DNA from: RPQJ01 sp963744735
GTDB lineage: Bacteria; Pseudomonadota; Gammaproteobacteria; Steroidobacterales; Steroidobacteraceae
Reading direction: 5' to 3'
Length of the DNA stretch: 64,000 bases
Assembly: GCA_963744735.1 (NCBI GenBank)
Contig: CAVUVH010000008.1
Span: 18,548-82,547 of the forward strand
Shown here one piece after another: positions 25,700 to 33,418 of this stretch. Within the stretch, counting starts at the first letter, position 1; the number at the start of each line of letters is the position of its first letter. The notes beneath the pieces are model-generated. The model did not search any database. It was not told where the DNA came from and saw nothing but the letters and a program-made list of their open reading frames with translations. Made by a program: the position numbers and the translations under genes.

Positions 25700-26424
25700 G
25701 GCGCGAGCTCCCCGGGTGGAATGCGGTTCTCGAGCAGGGCCCGGCCGCTGATGACCGCGGCGGCCCCGGTTGCCGCGAGGGCGTGCAGGTCCGCGCCGGC
25801 GCTGACGCCGCCGGACGCCTGCCATTGCAGCGTCGGGAAGCGGCGGACCGCGGCCGCGTACAGTTCGAGATTCGGGCCGGAGAGGGCGCCATCGCGCGCG
25901 ACATCGGTGCAGAGCACATGCACTGCGCCGTGCGGCAGGTACTGGTCGAGCAGGTCCCACAGGCTGGTGGTCGTCTGCGACTCCCAGCCGTGCGTCGTCA
26001 GGCGCGGCACCCCGGCTGCGTCGAGGCGCACGTCGAACGCCAGCACGATGCGGTCGGGGCCGAATTCGCGCAGCCATGACTGCACTTCGGCCGGCTGCGT
26101 CACGGCCACGCTGCCGACCACCACGCGCTGTGCGCCCAGTGCCAGCATCGCCGCCGCCACGGCACGCGTGCGGATCCCGCCGCCGACCTGCAGCTGCACG
26201 TCGGGAAACGCGCCGGCGAGGGCAGCGATCGAGGCGTGATTGCCCTGCGAGCCATCGCGCGCGCCGTCGAGGTCGACGACGTGCACGTACCTTGCGCCCA
26301 GCGTGCGGTAGCGCTCGAGTATCGCGCGCGGATCCGTGCCATAGACGGTCTCCGCGTCGAAGCGGCCCTGCAGCAGCCGCACGCAGCGGCCGCCGCGCAG
26401 GTCGATGGCGGGGATCAGTTGCAT
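25681..26424 (-). CDS. hisA: Phosphoribosylformimino-5-aminoimidazole carboxamide ribotide isomerase
   Basis: 247 residues, barrel fold paralogous to HisF: MQLIPAIDLRGGRCVRLLQG with the catalytic Asp, HVVDLDGARDG, LQVGGGIRT, VLCTDVARDGALSGPN (second Asp) and QASGGVSAGADL. It opens the ring of ProFAR in step 4 of the pathway. One base separates it from hisH. Confidence 0.96.
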   Translation of the reverse strand: MQLIPAIDLRGGRCVRLLQGRFDAETVYGTDPRAILERYRTLGARYVHVVDLDGARDGSQGNHASIAALAGAFPDVQLQVGGGIRTRAVAAAMLALGAQRVVVGSVAVTQPAEVQSWLREFGPDRIVLAFDVRLDAAGVPRLTTHGWESQTTTSLWDLLDQYLPHGAVHVLCTDVARDGALSGPNLELYAAAVRRFPTLQWQASGGVSAGADLHALAATGAAAVISGRALLENRIPPGELAPFLPSA

Positions 26425-26425
26425 G

Positions 26426-27022
26426 TCAGTTCAGCTCGAGGAAGCGCGCCAGCAGGGCCTGCCCGGCGCGCGAGGAGCGCTCGGGGTGGAACTGCGCGCC
26501 GTGGAAATTGCGGCCACTCACCAGCGCCGAGAACTCGCCGCCGTAGTCGGTGGTCGCCACGGTCCACGGCCCCACCGGTGCCGCGTAGCTGTGCACGAAG
26601 TACATGTACGGCTCGGCATCGGCGGCCTGCAGCAGCGGTGTCGGGGCGCAGGGCCGCACCCGGTTCCAGCCCATGTGCGGCACCGGCAGGCCGGCACGAT
26701 CCGGGAAGCGCGCAACCCGGCCGGGAAGAATGCCCAGGCAGCGGGTGTCGCCTTCCTCGCTGGCATCGAACAGCAACTGCATGCCGAGGCAGATGCCCAG
26801 CACGGGCTGCGTCAGTGACGGAATGACGTCGACCAGCCCGAGCGCCGCCAGGCGGCCCATCGCATCCGCTGCGGCGCCGACACCGGGCAGGATGATGCGC
26901 GGCGCGTGACGCAGTTCGCCGGCGTCGGCGGTGAGCCGCGACGAGGCCCCGAGCCGGTCGAGTGCGAACTGCAGCGAGGCGATGTTGGCCCCGCCGTTGG
27001 CGATGATGGCGACGTCGGTCAC
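26426..27022 (-). CDS. hisH: Imidazole glycerol phosphate synthase glutamine amidotransferase subunit
   Basis: 198 residues, class I amidotransferase with nucleophile Cys in PVLGICLGMQLLFD, then MGWNRV and the catalytic His/Glu in FHGAQFHPERSS. It supplies ammonia to HisF. GTG start at 27022 (VTDVAIIANGG) lies 16 bases after hisB. The longer in-frame extension runs antisense to no gene but through hisB and is rejected. Confidence 0.95.
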   Translation of the reverse strand: MTDVAIIANGGANIASLQFALDRLGASSRLTADAGELRHAPRIILPGVGAAADAMGRLAALGLVDVIPSLTQPVLGICLGMQLLFDASEEGDTRCLGILPGRVARFPDRAGLPVPHMGWNRVRPCAPTPLLQAADAEPYMYFVHSYAAPVGPWTVATTDYGGEFSALVSGRNFHGAQFHPERSSRAGQALLARFLELN

Positions 27023-27038
27023 GGACTGCAGCCCCTGC

Positions 27039-28115
27039 TCACAGCACGCCCTTGCTGCTCGGCAGTTCCGTGCCCTCGATGCGCACGGCCTGGCGCAGGG
27101 CGCGGCCCGTGGCCTTGAAGCAGGCTTCCACCATGTGGTGGGAATTGTCGCCCTCGACCTTGACGTGCACGGCGGCCAGCAGGCTGTCGGCGAGCGAGCG
27201 GAAGAAATGCGGCACCAGCTCGGTCGGCAGGCCTCCGACCCTGTCGCGGCCGAACTTGCCCTCGAACACGGCGTAGCTGCGCCCGGAAAGATCGATCGCG
27301 ACCTGCGCCTGCGCCTCGTCCATCGGCAGCACGAAACCGAATCGTGCAATGCCGAGCTTGTCGCCGAGGGCCTGTCGCAGGGCCTGGCCCAGGGCCAGCG
27401 CGCAATCCTCGACGGTGTGGTGCTCGTCGATCTCCAGGTCGCCGGTGCAGGTGAGTTCCAGCGCAAAGCCGCCATGCCGCGCGACCTGCTCCAGCATGTG
27501 GTCGTAGAAGCCGATGCCGGTCGCGATCGCGACTGGAGCGGTTGCATCGAGGTTCACCCGCACCCGGATGTCGGTTTCCTTCGTCCTGCGCAGGACCGTG
27601 GCCGTGCGCCCGGACCGCAGCAGTCGCTCGACGACGGCGGGCCAGGTCGCGCCGTCGGCGCCGTCGGCACGCACACGCAGGCCCTGCAGCCCCAGGTTGG
27701 CGGCCAGCTGCAGGTCGGTGTCGCGGTCGCCGATCACGCAGCTGTGCCGCGGATCGGGCGGATTCGCGCGCAGGTATTCCGTCAGCAGGCCGGTCCTGGG
27801 CTTGCGGCACTCGCAACCGTCGGCCGCGCGGTGCGGGCAGAAGAACTCGGCCTCGAACTCGATTCCCTGCGAGGCGAACAGCGCGCGGATGAAGTCCTGC
27901 GGCTCGCGGAACGAGGGCTCCGGGAACGTGTGCGTGCCGAGCCCGTCCTGGTTGCTGACCAGCACGAAGCGATAGCCCGCGCGCTTCAGTTCGAGCAGCG
28001 CGGGGATCACGCCGGGCAGCAGCCGGATCTTGGCCAGGCTGTCGACCTGTTCGTCCGGTGGCTCCTCGACCAGCGTGCCGTCACGATCGATGAACAGGAT
28101 GCGGGCGGCGGTCAT
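27039..28115 (-). CDS. hisB: Bifunctional histidinol-phosphatase / imidazoleglycerol-phosphate dehydratase
   Basis: 358 residues. N-terminal HAD phosphatase: ILFIDRDGTLVEEPPDEQ (nucleophile Asp), LVSNQDGLGT, and zinc ligands in FCPHRAADGCECRKP. C-terminal dehydratase: GIGFYDHMLEQVARHGGF, DEHHTVEDCALALG and GDNSHHMVEACFKATGRA with the two Mn-binding HH pairs. The bifunctional form is typical of Gammaproteobacteria. ATG start overlaps the hisC stop. Confidence 0.96.
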   Translation of the reverse strand: MTAARILFIDRDGTLVEEPPDEQVDSLAKIRLLPGVIPALLELKRAGYRFVLVSNQDGLGTHTFPEPSFREPQDFIRALFASQGIEFEAEFFCPHRAADGCECRKPRTGLLTEYLRANPPDPRHSCVIGDRDTDLQLAANLGLQGLRVRADGADGATWPAVVERLLRSGRTATVLRRTKETDIRVRVNLDATAPVAIATGIGFYDHMLEQVARHGGFALELTCTGDLEIDEHHTVEDCALALGQALRQALGDKLGIARFGFVLPMDEAQAQVAIDLSGRSYAVFEGKFGRDRVGGLPTELVPHFFRSLADSLLAAVHVKVEGDNSHHMVEACFKATGRALRQAVRIEGTELPSSKGVL

Positions 28116-29176
28116 GCGGCCTCCACGGCGTCGAGCAGCCGGCGGTTCTGGTCAGGTGTGCCGATCGAGATGCGCAGGCAGTGGGCGAGCCCGGGGTAGG
28201 AAGAGAAATCCCGGACGATCAACCCGGCGGCCTTGCCGGCCGCGTACACGCGCGCGGCGTCGCGGCACTCGACCAGCAGGAAGTTGGCGTCGGCGGGAAA
28301 TACCCGCTGGATGGCAGCGCAGTGCTCGAGGCGCCGTCGCATCCGCTCGCGCTCGTCGAGCAGCGTACGGATGCGGGCGGCGGCCATGGCGCGTTGCGGC
28401 GCCTCGGTCAGCGCCAGGACTTCCTCGACCGTCGAGGCCGGGATCGCATACGGCGGGATGATCCTGCGCAGCAGCCCGACGATTTCCGCGCTTGCGAGCA
28501 GCGTGCCGAGCCGCGCGCCCGCCAGTGCATAGGCCTTGGACAGCGTGCGCAGGATCACCAGGTTGGGAAATTCGTCCAGGCGGGCGGCCAGGCTGGCGCG
28601 CTGGCAGAACTCCACGTACGCCTCGTCGACGACCACCAGCGCACTGCCTGCAAGTTCGCGGCACACGCGCAGCATCGACGCCTCGTCGAGCAGGTTGCCG
28701 GTCGGGTTGTTGGGTGAGCAGAGGAACACCAGCTTGGCGCCCCGGCCCGCGGCAATCACTGCCTCGGTTTCCAGCGTGTAGACACCGTCCTGCAGTCGCA
28801 GCGGCACCTCGACCACCGCGGCCCCCTGGATCCTGGCGGCCACCTTGTAGAACCCGAAAGTCGGCGGCGTGATCACCACGCTGTCCTGCCCGGCGCGGCA
28901 GAACGCGCGCACCAGCAGGTCGATGGCCTCGTCGCTGCCACGGCCGACCAGGCACTGCCCCGGCGACACGCCATAGAGTTCGGCCATGCGTGCCACCAGT
29001 GCCAGCGGTTGCGGCTCCGGATAGCGGTTGAGGCCCGCCTGCGTGTTGTCACCCTGCGCCCGCCAGGGCATCTCGTTGGCGTGCATGCGCTCGAGCGTCG
29101 GGTCCCAGGCCGCATGCCGGTACGGCTCCAGCTGCAGGATGTCCGGCCGGGCCAGGTGGAGCACCGAGGTGTTCAT
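28112..29176 (-). CDS. hisC: Histidinol-phosphate aminotransferase
   Basis: 354 residues, fold-type I PLP aminotransferase: NEMPWRAQGDNTQAGLNRYP, GRGSDEAIDLLVRAFC, CSPNNPTGNLLDEASML, VVVDEAYVEFC and the PLP lysine in LRTLSKAYALAGARLG. ATG at 29176 overlaps the hisD stop as ATGA. Confidence 0.96.
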   Translation of the reverse strand: MNTSVLHLARPDILQLEPYRHAAWDPTLERMHANEMPWRAQGDNTQAGLNRYPEPQPLALVARMAELYGVSPGQCLVGRGSDEAIDLLVRAFCRAGQDSVVITPPTFGFYKVAARIQGAAVVEVPLRLQDGVYTLETEAVIAAGRGAKLVFLCSPNNPTGNLLDEASMLRVCRELAGSALVVVDEAYVEFCQRASLAARLDEFPNLVILRTLSKAYALAGARLGTLLASAEIVGLLRRIIPPYAIPASTVEEVLALTEAPQRAMAAARIRTLLDERERMRRRLEHCAAIQRVFPADANFLLVECRDAARVYAAGKAAGLIVRDFSSYPGLAHCLRISIGTPDQNRRLLDAVEAA

Positions 29177-30498
29177 GAGTGGCCTGACTGCGCCAGCGCG
29201 TCGAGCCGCACCGTCACGGCGTTGGCGTGCGCGTCCAGCGACTCGAGCCGCGCCAGGGTCTGGGCCACGGGCCCGAGCTCGCGCAGGCCCGCGGGAGTGA
29301 GTTCCTGCACCGTGATCCGCTTGACGAAGTCGAGCACGCCCAGGCCGCTGTAGGCACGGGCATGGCCGTAGGTCGGCAGCACGTGGTTGGTGCCGCTGCA
29401 GTAGTCGCCCATGGTTTCCGGCGTCCATGCGCCCAGGAACACCGAGCCGGCGTTGCGGACCCGGGCCAGCAGGTCGCGCGGATTGGTTACCTGCAGGATC
29501 AGGTGCTCCGGCGCATAGCGGTTCGACACCTCGAGTGCCGTGGCGAGGTCGGGCACCACCAGCACGCGGCTGCCGGCGATCGCCTGCGCCGCGATGTCGC
29601 GCCGCGGCAGGGCCGCAAGCTGCCGCGCCACCTCGGCCGCACAGGCCTCGGCCATGCGGCGCGACGTCGTGACCAGCAGCACCTGCGCATCGACACTGTG
29701 CTCGGCCTGCGCCAGCAGGTCGGCCGCAACGAACACGGGACGGGCGGACTCGTCCGCGATCACCAGCACCTCGGAGGGTCCCGCCGGCATGTCGAGTGCA
29801 GCCCCTTCGGCATCCTGGGCAACGAGCTGCTTGGCGGCCGTGACCCAGGCGTTGCCCGGTCCGAAGATCTTCTGCACGCGCGGCACCGTCGCCGTGCCGT
29901 AGGCCATCGCGGCCACGGCCTGTGCGCCGCCGAGCTTGAAGATCTTGCGCACGCCGCAGAGCCTGGCGGCGACCAGGACCGCCGGATCGGCCGAGCCGTC
30001 CGGGCGCGGCGGTGTGCACATCACGCGGATCGGGCATCCTGCGATGCGCGCCGGCACGGCGAGCATCAGCGCAGTGGAGGGGAGGGGAGCCGTGCCCGCC
30101 GGCACGTACAGGCCGACGGCGTCGAGCGGCACCGTGATCCGCTCGCAGACGACGCCCGGCGCGGTCTCCAGCCGCAGTGCCGGCACCGTCTGCAGCTCGT
30201 GGAAACGCGTCACCGTGTCGATGGCGCGCGCCAGGGCGGCATGCTGCGCCGAGGTCAGGGCCGATTCGGCGGCCGCGAACTCCGGCTCGGTCACCGCCAG
30301 CTGCTGCAGCCGCACGCCGTCCAGTTGCGCCGTGTATTGCAGCAGGGCCGCGTCGCCACGCTGGCGCACGTCGTCGACGATCTCGCGCGCCCGCGCGAGC
30401 AGTCCGGCCGCATCGCGCTGCGCCGGGCGGCGCAGCACCTGGTCCCGACGCGCCTCGTCGAGCTGGCTCCAGTCCAGGATGTCGAGCGGACTCTTCAT
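29173..30498 (-). CDS. hisD: Histidinol dehydrogenase
   Basis: 441 residues, typical length. Signature blocks: VPLDAVGLYVPAGTAPLPST, GGAQAVAAMAYGTATVPRVQ, KIFGPGNAWVTAAKQLVAQD, DMPAGPSEVLVIAD, LLAQAEHSVDAQ and RYAPEHLIL, covering zinc ligands and catalytic His/Glu. It carries out the last two oxidations to histidine. Overlaps hisG by four bases. Confidence 0.97.
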   Translation of the reverse strand: MKSPLDILDWSQLDEARRDQVLRRPAQRDAAGLLARAREIVDDVRQRGDAALLQYTAQLDGVRLQQLAVTEPEFAAAESALTSAQHAALARAIDTVTRFHELQTVPALRLETAPGVVCERITVPLDAVGLYVPAGTAPLPSTALMLAVPARIAGCPIRVMCTPPRPDGSADPAVLVAARLCGVRKIFKLGGAQAVAAMAYGTATVPRVQKIFGPGNAWVTAAKQLVAQDAEGAALDMPAGPSEVLVIADESARPVFVAADLLAQAEHSVDAQVLLVTTSRRMAEACAAEVARQLAALPRRDIAAQAIAGSRVLVVPDLATALEVSNRYAPEHLILQVTNPRDLLARVRNAGSVFLGAWTPETMGDYCSGTNHVLPTYGHARAYSGLGVLDFVKRITVQELTPAGLRELGPVAQTLARLESLDAHANAVTVRLDALAQSGHS

Positions 30499-31394
30499 GC
30501 CAGCATCTTCTCCACCGGCAGCACCAGCACGGCGCTGGCGCCGGCGGCCTTCAGGCTCTCGAGGGTTTCCCAGAACACGGTCTCACGACAGACGGCATGC
30601 ACGGCCACCTTGTCGCCGCTGCCGTCCAGCGGAATCACCGTGGGCGATTCGCTGCCCGGCAGCAGCTTCGCGATCTGCGGCAGCGCCGACCGCGGCGCGT
30701 GCAGCATGATGTACTTGCTCTCCCGCACCTGCTGCACGCCATCGATCCGCAGCAGCAGGCGCCGCACCCAGTCCGCCTTGACGTCGGGCAGCGCGACCGG
30801 AGTCCGCACCAGGCACACCTGGCTCTCGAGCACGACCGCGACCTCGCGCAGGTTGTTGGCGGTCAGCGTGGAACCGGTCGAAACCAGGTCGCAGATCAGG
30901 TCGGCGCGGCCGAGTCGCGGTGCGATCTCGACGGCGCCCGACAGCGTGACGATCTCGGCGGCGATGTCCTGGTCCTGCAGGAAGCGCCCGAGCACGTGCG
31001 GGTAGGTGGTCGCGATGCGCCTGCCGGCGATGCTCTGGAGCCCGTCGTAGGCGAAGTCCTGCGGCACGGCGAGCGACAGCCGGCAACGGCCGAAGTCGAG
31101 CTTCTGCAGCACTTCGATCCGCGGCTCGGTGCCCCGGGCGAGCATGGCCATGCGCTTTTCCTCGAGCACGTTGAGGCCGACCAGCCCGAGGTCGCAGACG
31201 TCTTCCTGCACCAGGTCGGGAATGTCGTCGTCCCGCACGAACAGCACGTCGAGCGGCATGTTCTCGCCGTAGCACATCAGCTGGTCCTTGCCGCGGCTGA
31301 ACTTGAGGCCGCAGCGCTGCAGCAGGTCGAGCGATGCGTCCGTCAGGCGTCCCGACTTCTGCACCGCGATGCGCAGGCGTTGCTGGCGATCCAT
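30495..31394 (-). CDS. hisG: ATP phosphoribosyltransferase, long form
   Basis: 299 residues, so the long self-regulated HisG type with a C-terminal histidine-binding domain, not the short HisZ-dependent type. Visible blocks: RLRIAVQKSGRLTDASLDLL, VRDDDIPDLVQEDVCDLGLV and the PRPP loop region DLICDLVSTGSTLTANNL. First committed enzyme of the pathway; feedback inhibition by histidine is expected. Its ATG shares one base with the upstream regulator's stop. Confidence 0.96.
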   Translation of the reverse strand: MDRQQRLRIAVQKSGRLTDASLDLLQRCGLKFSRGKDQLMCYGENMPLDVLFVRDDDIPDLVQEDVCDLGLVGLNVLEEKRMAMLARGTEPRIEVLQKLDFGRCRLSLAVPQDFAYDGLQSIAGRRIATTYPHVLGRFLQDQDIAAEIVTLSGAVEIAPRLGRADLICDLVSTGSTLTANNLREVAVVLESQVCLVRTPVALPDVKADWVRRLLLRIDGVQQVRESKYIMLHAPRSALPQIAKLLPGSESPTVIPLDGSGDKVAVHAVCRETVFWETLESLKAAGASAVLVLPVEKMLA

Positions 31395-31702
31395 CAGCGT
31401 TCTCCGAGGCGGCGGGCCGCCAGTTCATAGCCACCGTTGCCCGAGCCGAGGTAGCGCGCGACGCGACCGATGGTCGTGACGCTGACGCCGGTCTGCTTCG
31501 CGATCTCGCGGTAGGGCATGCCCGCCTGCAACAGGCCCACTACCGTCCAGCGATCGGCCAGGGCCTGCAGTTCCGCCGGGGTGCAGAGGTCGCGCAGGAA
31601 GGCGCGGCACTCCTCGACCGACTTGAGCGTCAGCAAGGCCTGGCACAGCGCGCGCTCGGCGGCGGCCTCCTGGCGCGGCGAGATTCCACGGTGGTTCTTC
31701 AC
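31394..31702 (-). CDS. TrpR-family (YerC/YecD) regulator heading the his operon
   Basis: 102 residues, GTG start. It has the compact all-helical TrpR-like fold of the YerC/YecD family: ALLTLKSVEECRAFLRDLCT, ELQALADRWTVVGLLQAGMP and the helix-turn-helix YREIAKQTGVSVTTIGRVAR, YLGSGNGGYE. It is fused by a one-base overlap to hisG, so it is expressed with the enzymes. A 28-bp palindrome 18 bases upstream of its start is a likely binding site. I infer it represses the operon when histidine is plentiful; this is not proved by the sequence. Confidence 0.88.
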   Translation of the reverse strand: MKNHRGISPRQEAAAERALCQALLTLKSVEECRAFLRDLCTPAELQALADRWTVVGLLQAGMPYREIAKQTGVSVTTIGRVARYLGSGNGGYELAARRLGER

Positions 31703-31719
31703 GGTCGGGTCGATGCGTG

Positions 31720-31747
31720 TGTATTAACGTGATAGCACATTAATACA
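31720..31747. promoter_or_regulatory. 28-bp palindromic operator candidate for the his operon
   Basis: Two 12-base arms, TGTATTAACGTG and CACATTAATACA, separated by ATAG, match at 11 of 12 positions. It is strikingly AT-rich in a high-GC genome and overlaps the expected -10 region of the leftward his promoter. Confidence 0.75.
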
Positions 31748-31806
31748 TTGGAGCGAATCGCGCAACTGCCGGTCGGGCGCGCAGCACCTGCCGCGGCGAT
31801 CTCGGC

Positions 31807-31938
31807 GCCAGCGCCGTCTCCGGTCCGGACGCGCCCCGAAAAACGCCGTAAACCGCGTCCATGGGCGGCTGCGGCCGGCGCCGCCCATGGACGCGGTACG
31901 GGTTTTCGGGGCGCGTCCGGACCGGAGACGCGGCTGGC
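31807..31938. repeat. Long near-perfect palindromic repeat, family copy 1
   Basis: A ~60-base left arm and ~60-base right arm around a 10-base loop (31870-31879). The left arm contains GAAAAACGCCGTAAACC at 31838-31854 and the right arm its near complement. The same core recurs at 59411-59426 and, inverted, at 59671-59686, so this is an interspersed REP/BIME-like element. It would form a strong cruciform or RNA hairpin between the his promoter and the SAM riboswitch. Confidence 0.85.
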
Positions 31939-32030
31939 GCGGGCACCTTCCACAAGCATCGGCGCGCGCCCATCCCGGCGTTTCACCAACCGTTCCTTGC
32001 GCCGACGTGCTGTCACACCTAAACTTCCCG

Positions 32031-32148
32031 CCGCTCATCGAGACCGGCTGAGGGAATGGCCCTTTGAAGCCGGGGCAACCATCGGGCCCAACCCGCCCGA
32101 ACTGGTGCCAACTCCTCGGGGACCTGCGTGTCGCCGGAAGATGAGTTG
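32031..32148 (+). promoter_or_regulatory. SAM-I (S-box) riboswitch aptamer upstream of metX-metB
   Basis: The full conserved core is present in order: P1 strand CTCATC (32034-32039), CGAGA, P2 CCGGC...GCCGG with the kink-turn TGAGGGA, TGGCCC, TTTGAAGCC, GGGGCAACC, a P3 stem CGGG/CCCG, TGGTGCCAACTCC, and the closing P1 strand GATGAG (32140-32145). This matches the SAM-I consensus. Binding of S-adenosylmethionine should lower metX-metB expression. No clear T-run terminator follows; GC-rich hairpins at about 32246-32275 near the start codon suggest possible translational control. Confidence 0.92.
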
Positions 32149-32310
32149 CAGCGAGGCTGCCCTGGTCGACGGCCGGGGGTGTTGGTCGCCGCAACCATCC
32201 CTTGCGCAGCACGCGCCATGTTCTCCCTGGCCATGTCTCGAGCGGGCACGTTCGTGCGCGCGCGGTTATGCGCGCGCTGGATTGCAACACGTCGGGATCA
32301 GGTTCGAGCA

Positions 32311-33408
32311 GTGTCCGAGATTTCCACCACCTTTCAACCGCCGGGCCAGGACCCGGGCCCTGCCCTCGATGGCGCGGCCGATCCGTCTTCGCTCGATCCC
32401 GCCATGGCGCTGCGGCCGGTCAGCCTGCCCGACGGTTATGCCTGCGAAGAGGGCATCCTCGTCCTCGAACAGCCGTTTCCGCTGTTTCATGGCGGTGAAC
32501 TGCCGCGCGTCGAGATCGCCTACCGTCTTGCCGGCGCCCGCGACATGCCGGTCGTGGCCGTGCTCGGCGGCATCTCCGCGGGGCGCAACGTATTCCGCGT
32601 GCGCGAGGGCGTGGCGGGCTGGTGGGACGAGATTGCAGGGCCCGGCAAGGCACTCGATACCGGCGCATTCCGCGTGCTGGGGATCGATTTCCTGGGCGGC
32701 AGCCACCAGACCACGGGACCGGCCCACGGCGAGGTGTTTCCGAGCGTCAGCGCGCACGACCAGGTGGCCTGCCTGCTGGCCGTGATGGATCACCTCGGCA
32801 TCGAGCGGTTGCACGGCTGCATCGGCGCGTCCTACGGCGGCATGGTCACGATGGCGATGGCCGCGACCCGGCCGCAGCGGCTGCGGCACGGCATCATCAT
32901 GAGCGCAGCGCATCGCACGCACCCGATGTCGACGGCGTGGCGCAGCGTGCAGCGCAACTTCGTGCGCTACGCCATCGGTCACGGGGAGGGGGAGCAGGGC
33001 CTGGCGCTGGCCCGCTCGCTGGCCATGACGACCTACCGCTCGGTGCGCGAGTTCGAGGACCGGTTCCCGGGCGAGGCCGCGCGCGAGTCGGGCCAGTTCG
33101 TGTTTCCGGTCGAGGCCTACATCACGGCCCGCGGCGCGGCGTATGCGAAGACCTACCGGCCCGAGGCCTTCGTCTGCCTGTCCGAGTCGATCGACCTGCA
33201 CCGGCTCGAGCCCGAGTCGATTGCGGTGCCGCTGACCATGGTGGCCGTGCTCGAGGACCAGCTGGTGCCGGTCGCCGACATGCGGGCGCTGCGCGACCGC
33301 TGTGGCAGCACCTGCCAGCTGCTCGAGATCAGCTCGATGTACGGCCACGATGCCTTCTTCAAGGAAGCCGCCGTGCTGCGCGACGTCTTCCATCGCACAC
33401 TCGACTAG
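32311..33408 (+). CDS. metX: Homoserine O-acyltransferase (MetX family, probably succinyl)
   Basis: About 365 residues of alpha/beta-hydrolase-type homoserine acyltransferase. It shows VVAVLGGISAGRNVF, GWWDEIAGPGKALDT, the nucleophile Ser in GCIGASYGGMVTMAMA, the acid in VAVLEDQLVP and the catalytic His in SMYGHDAFFKE. The GTG at 32311 (VSEISTTFQPPG) is preferred; ATG 32404 is possible. Readings beginning at 32128 start inside the riboswitch and are wrong. Pairing with metB, which uses O-succinylhomoserine best, suggests succinyl-CoA as donor, but acetyl-CoA cannot be excluded. First step of methionine synthesis from homoserine. Confidence 0.88.
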   Translation: MSEISTTFQPPGQDPGPALDGAADPSSLDPAMALRPVSLPDGYACEEGILVLEQPFPLFHGGELPRVEIAYRLAGARDMPVVAVLGGISAGRNVFRVREGVAGWWDEIAGPGKALDTGAFRVLGIDFLGGSHQTTGPAHGEVFPSVSAHDQVACLLAVMDHLGIERLHGCIGASYGGMVTMAMAATRPQRLRHGIIMSAAHRTHPMSTAWRSVQRNFVRYAIGHGEGEQGLALARSLAMTTYRSVREFEDRFPGEAARESGQFVFPVEAYITARGAAYAKTYRPEAFVCLSESIDLHRLEPESIAVPLTMVAVLEDQLVPVADMRALRDRCGSTCQLLEISSMYGHDAFFKEAAVLRDVFHRTLD

Positions 33409-33418
33409 ACGGATTCCC

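Noticed and set aside
31703..31747. Histidine-rich leader peptide before the his operon
   Set aside because: No short frame with runs of His codons and no attenuator hairpin with a T-run were seen; the palindromic operator explains the region better.
32128..32310. Extended N-terminus of metX
   Set aside because: The region from 32128 begins inside the SAM-I riboswitch and has no conserved sequence; the gene start is placed at 32311.
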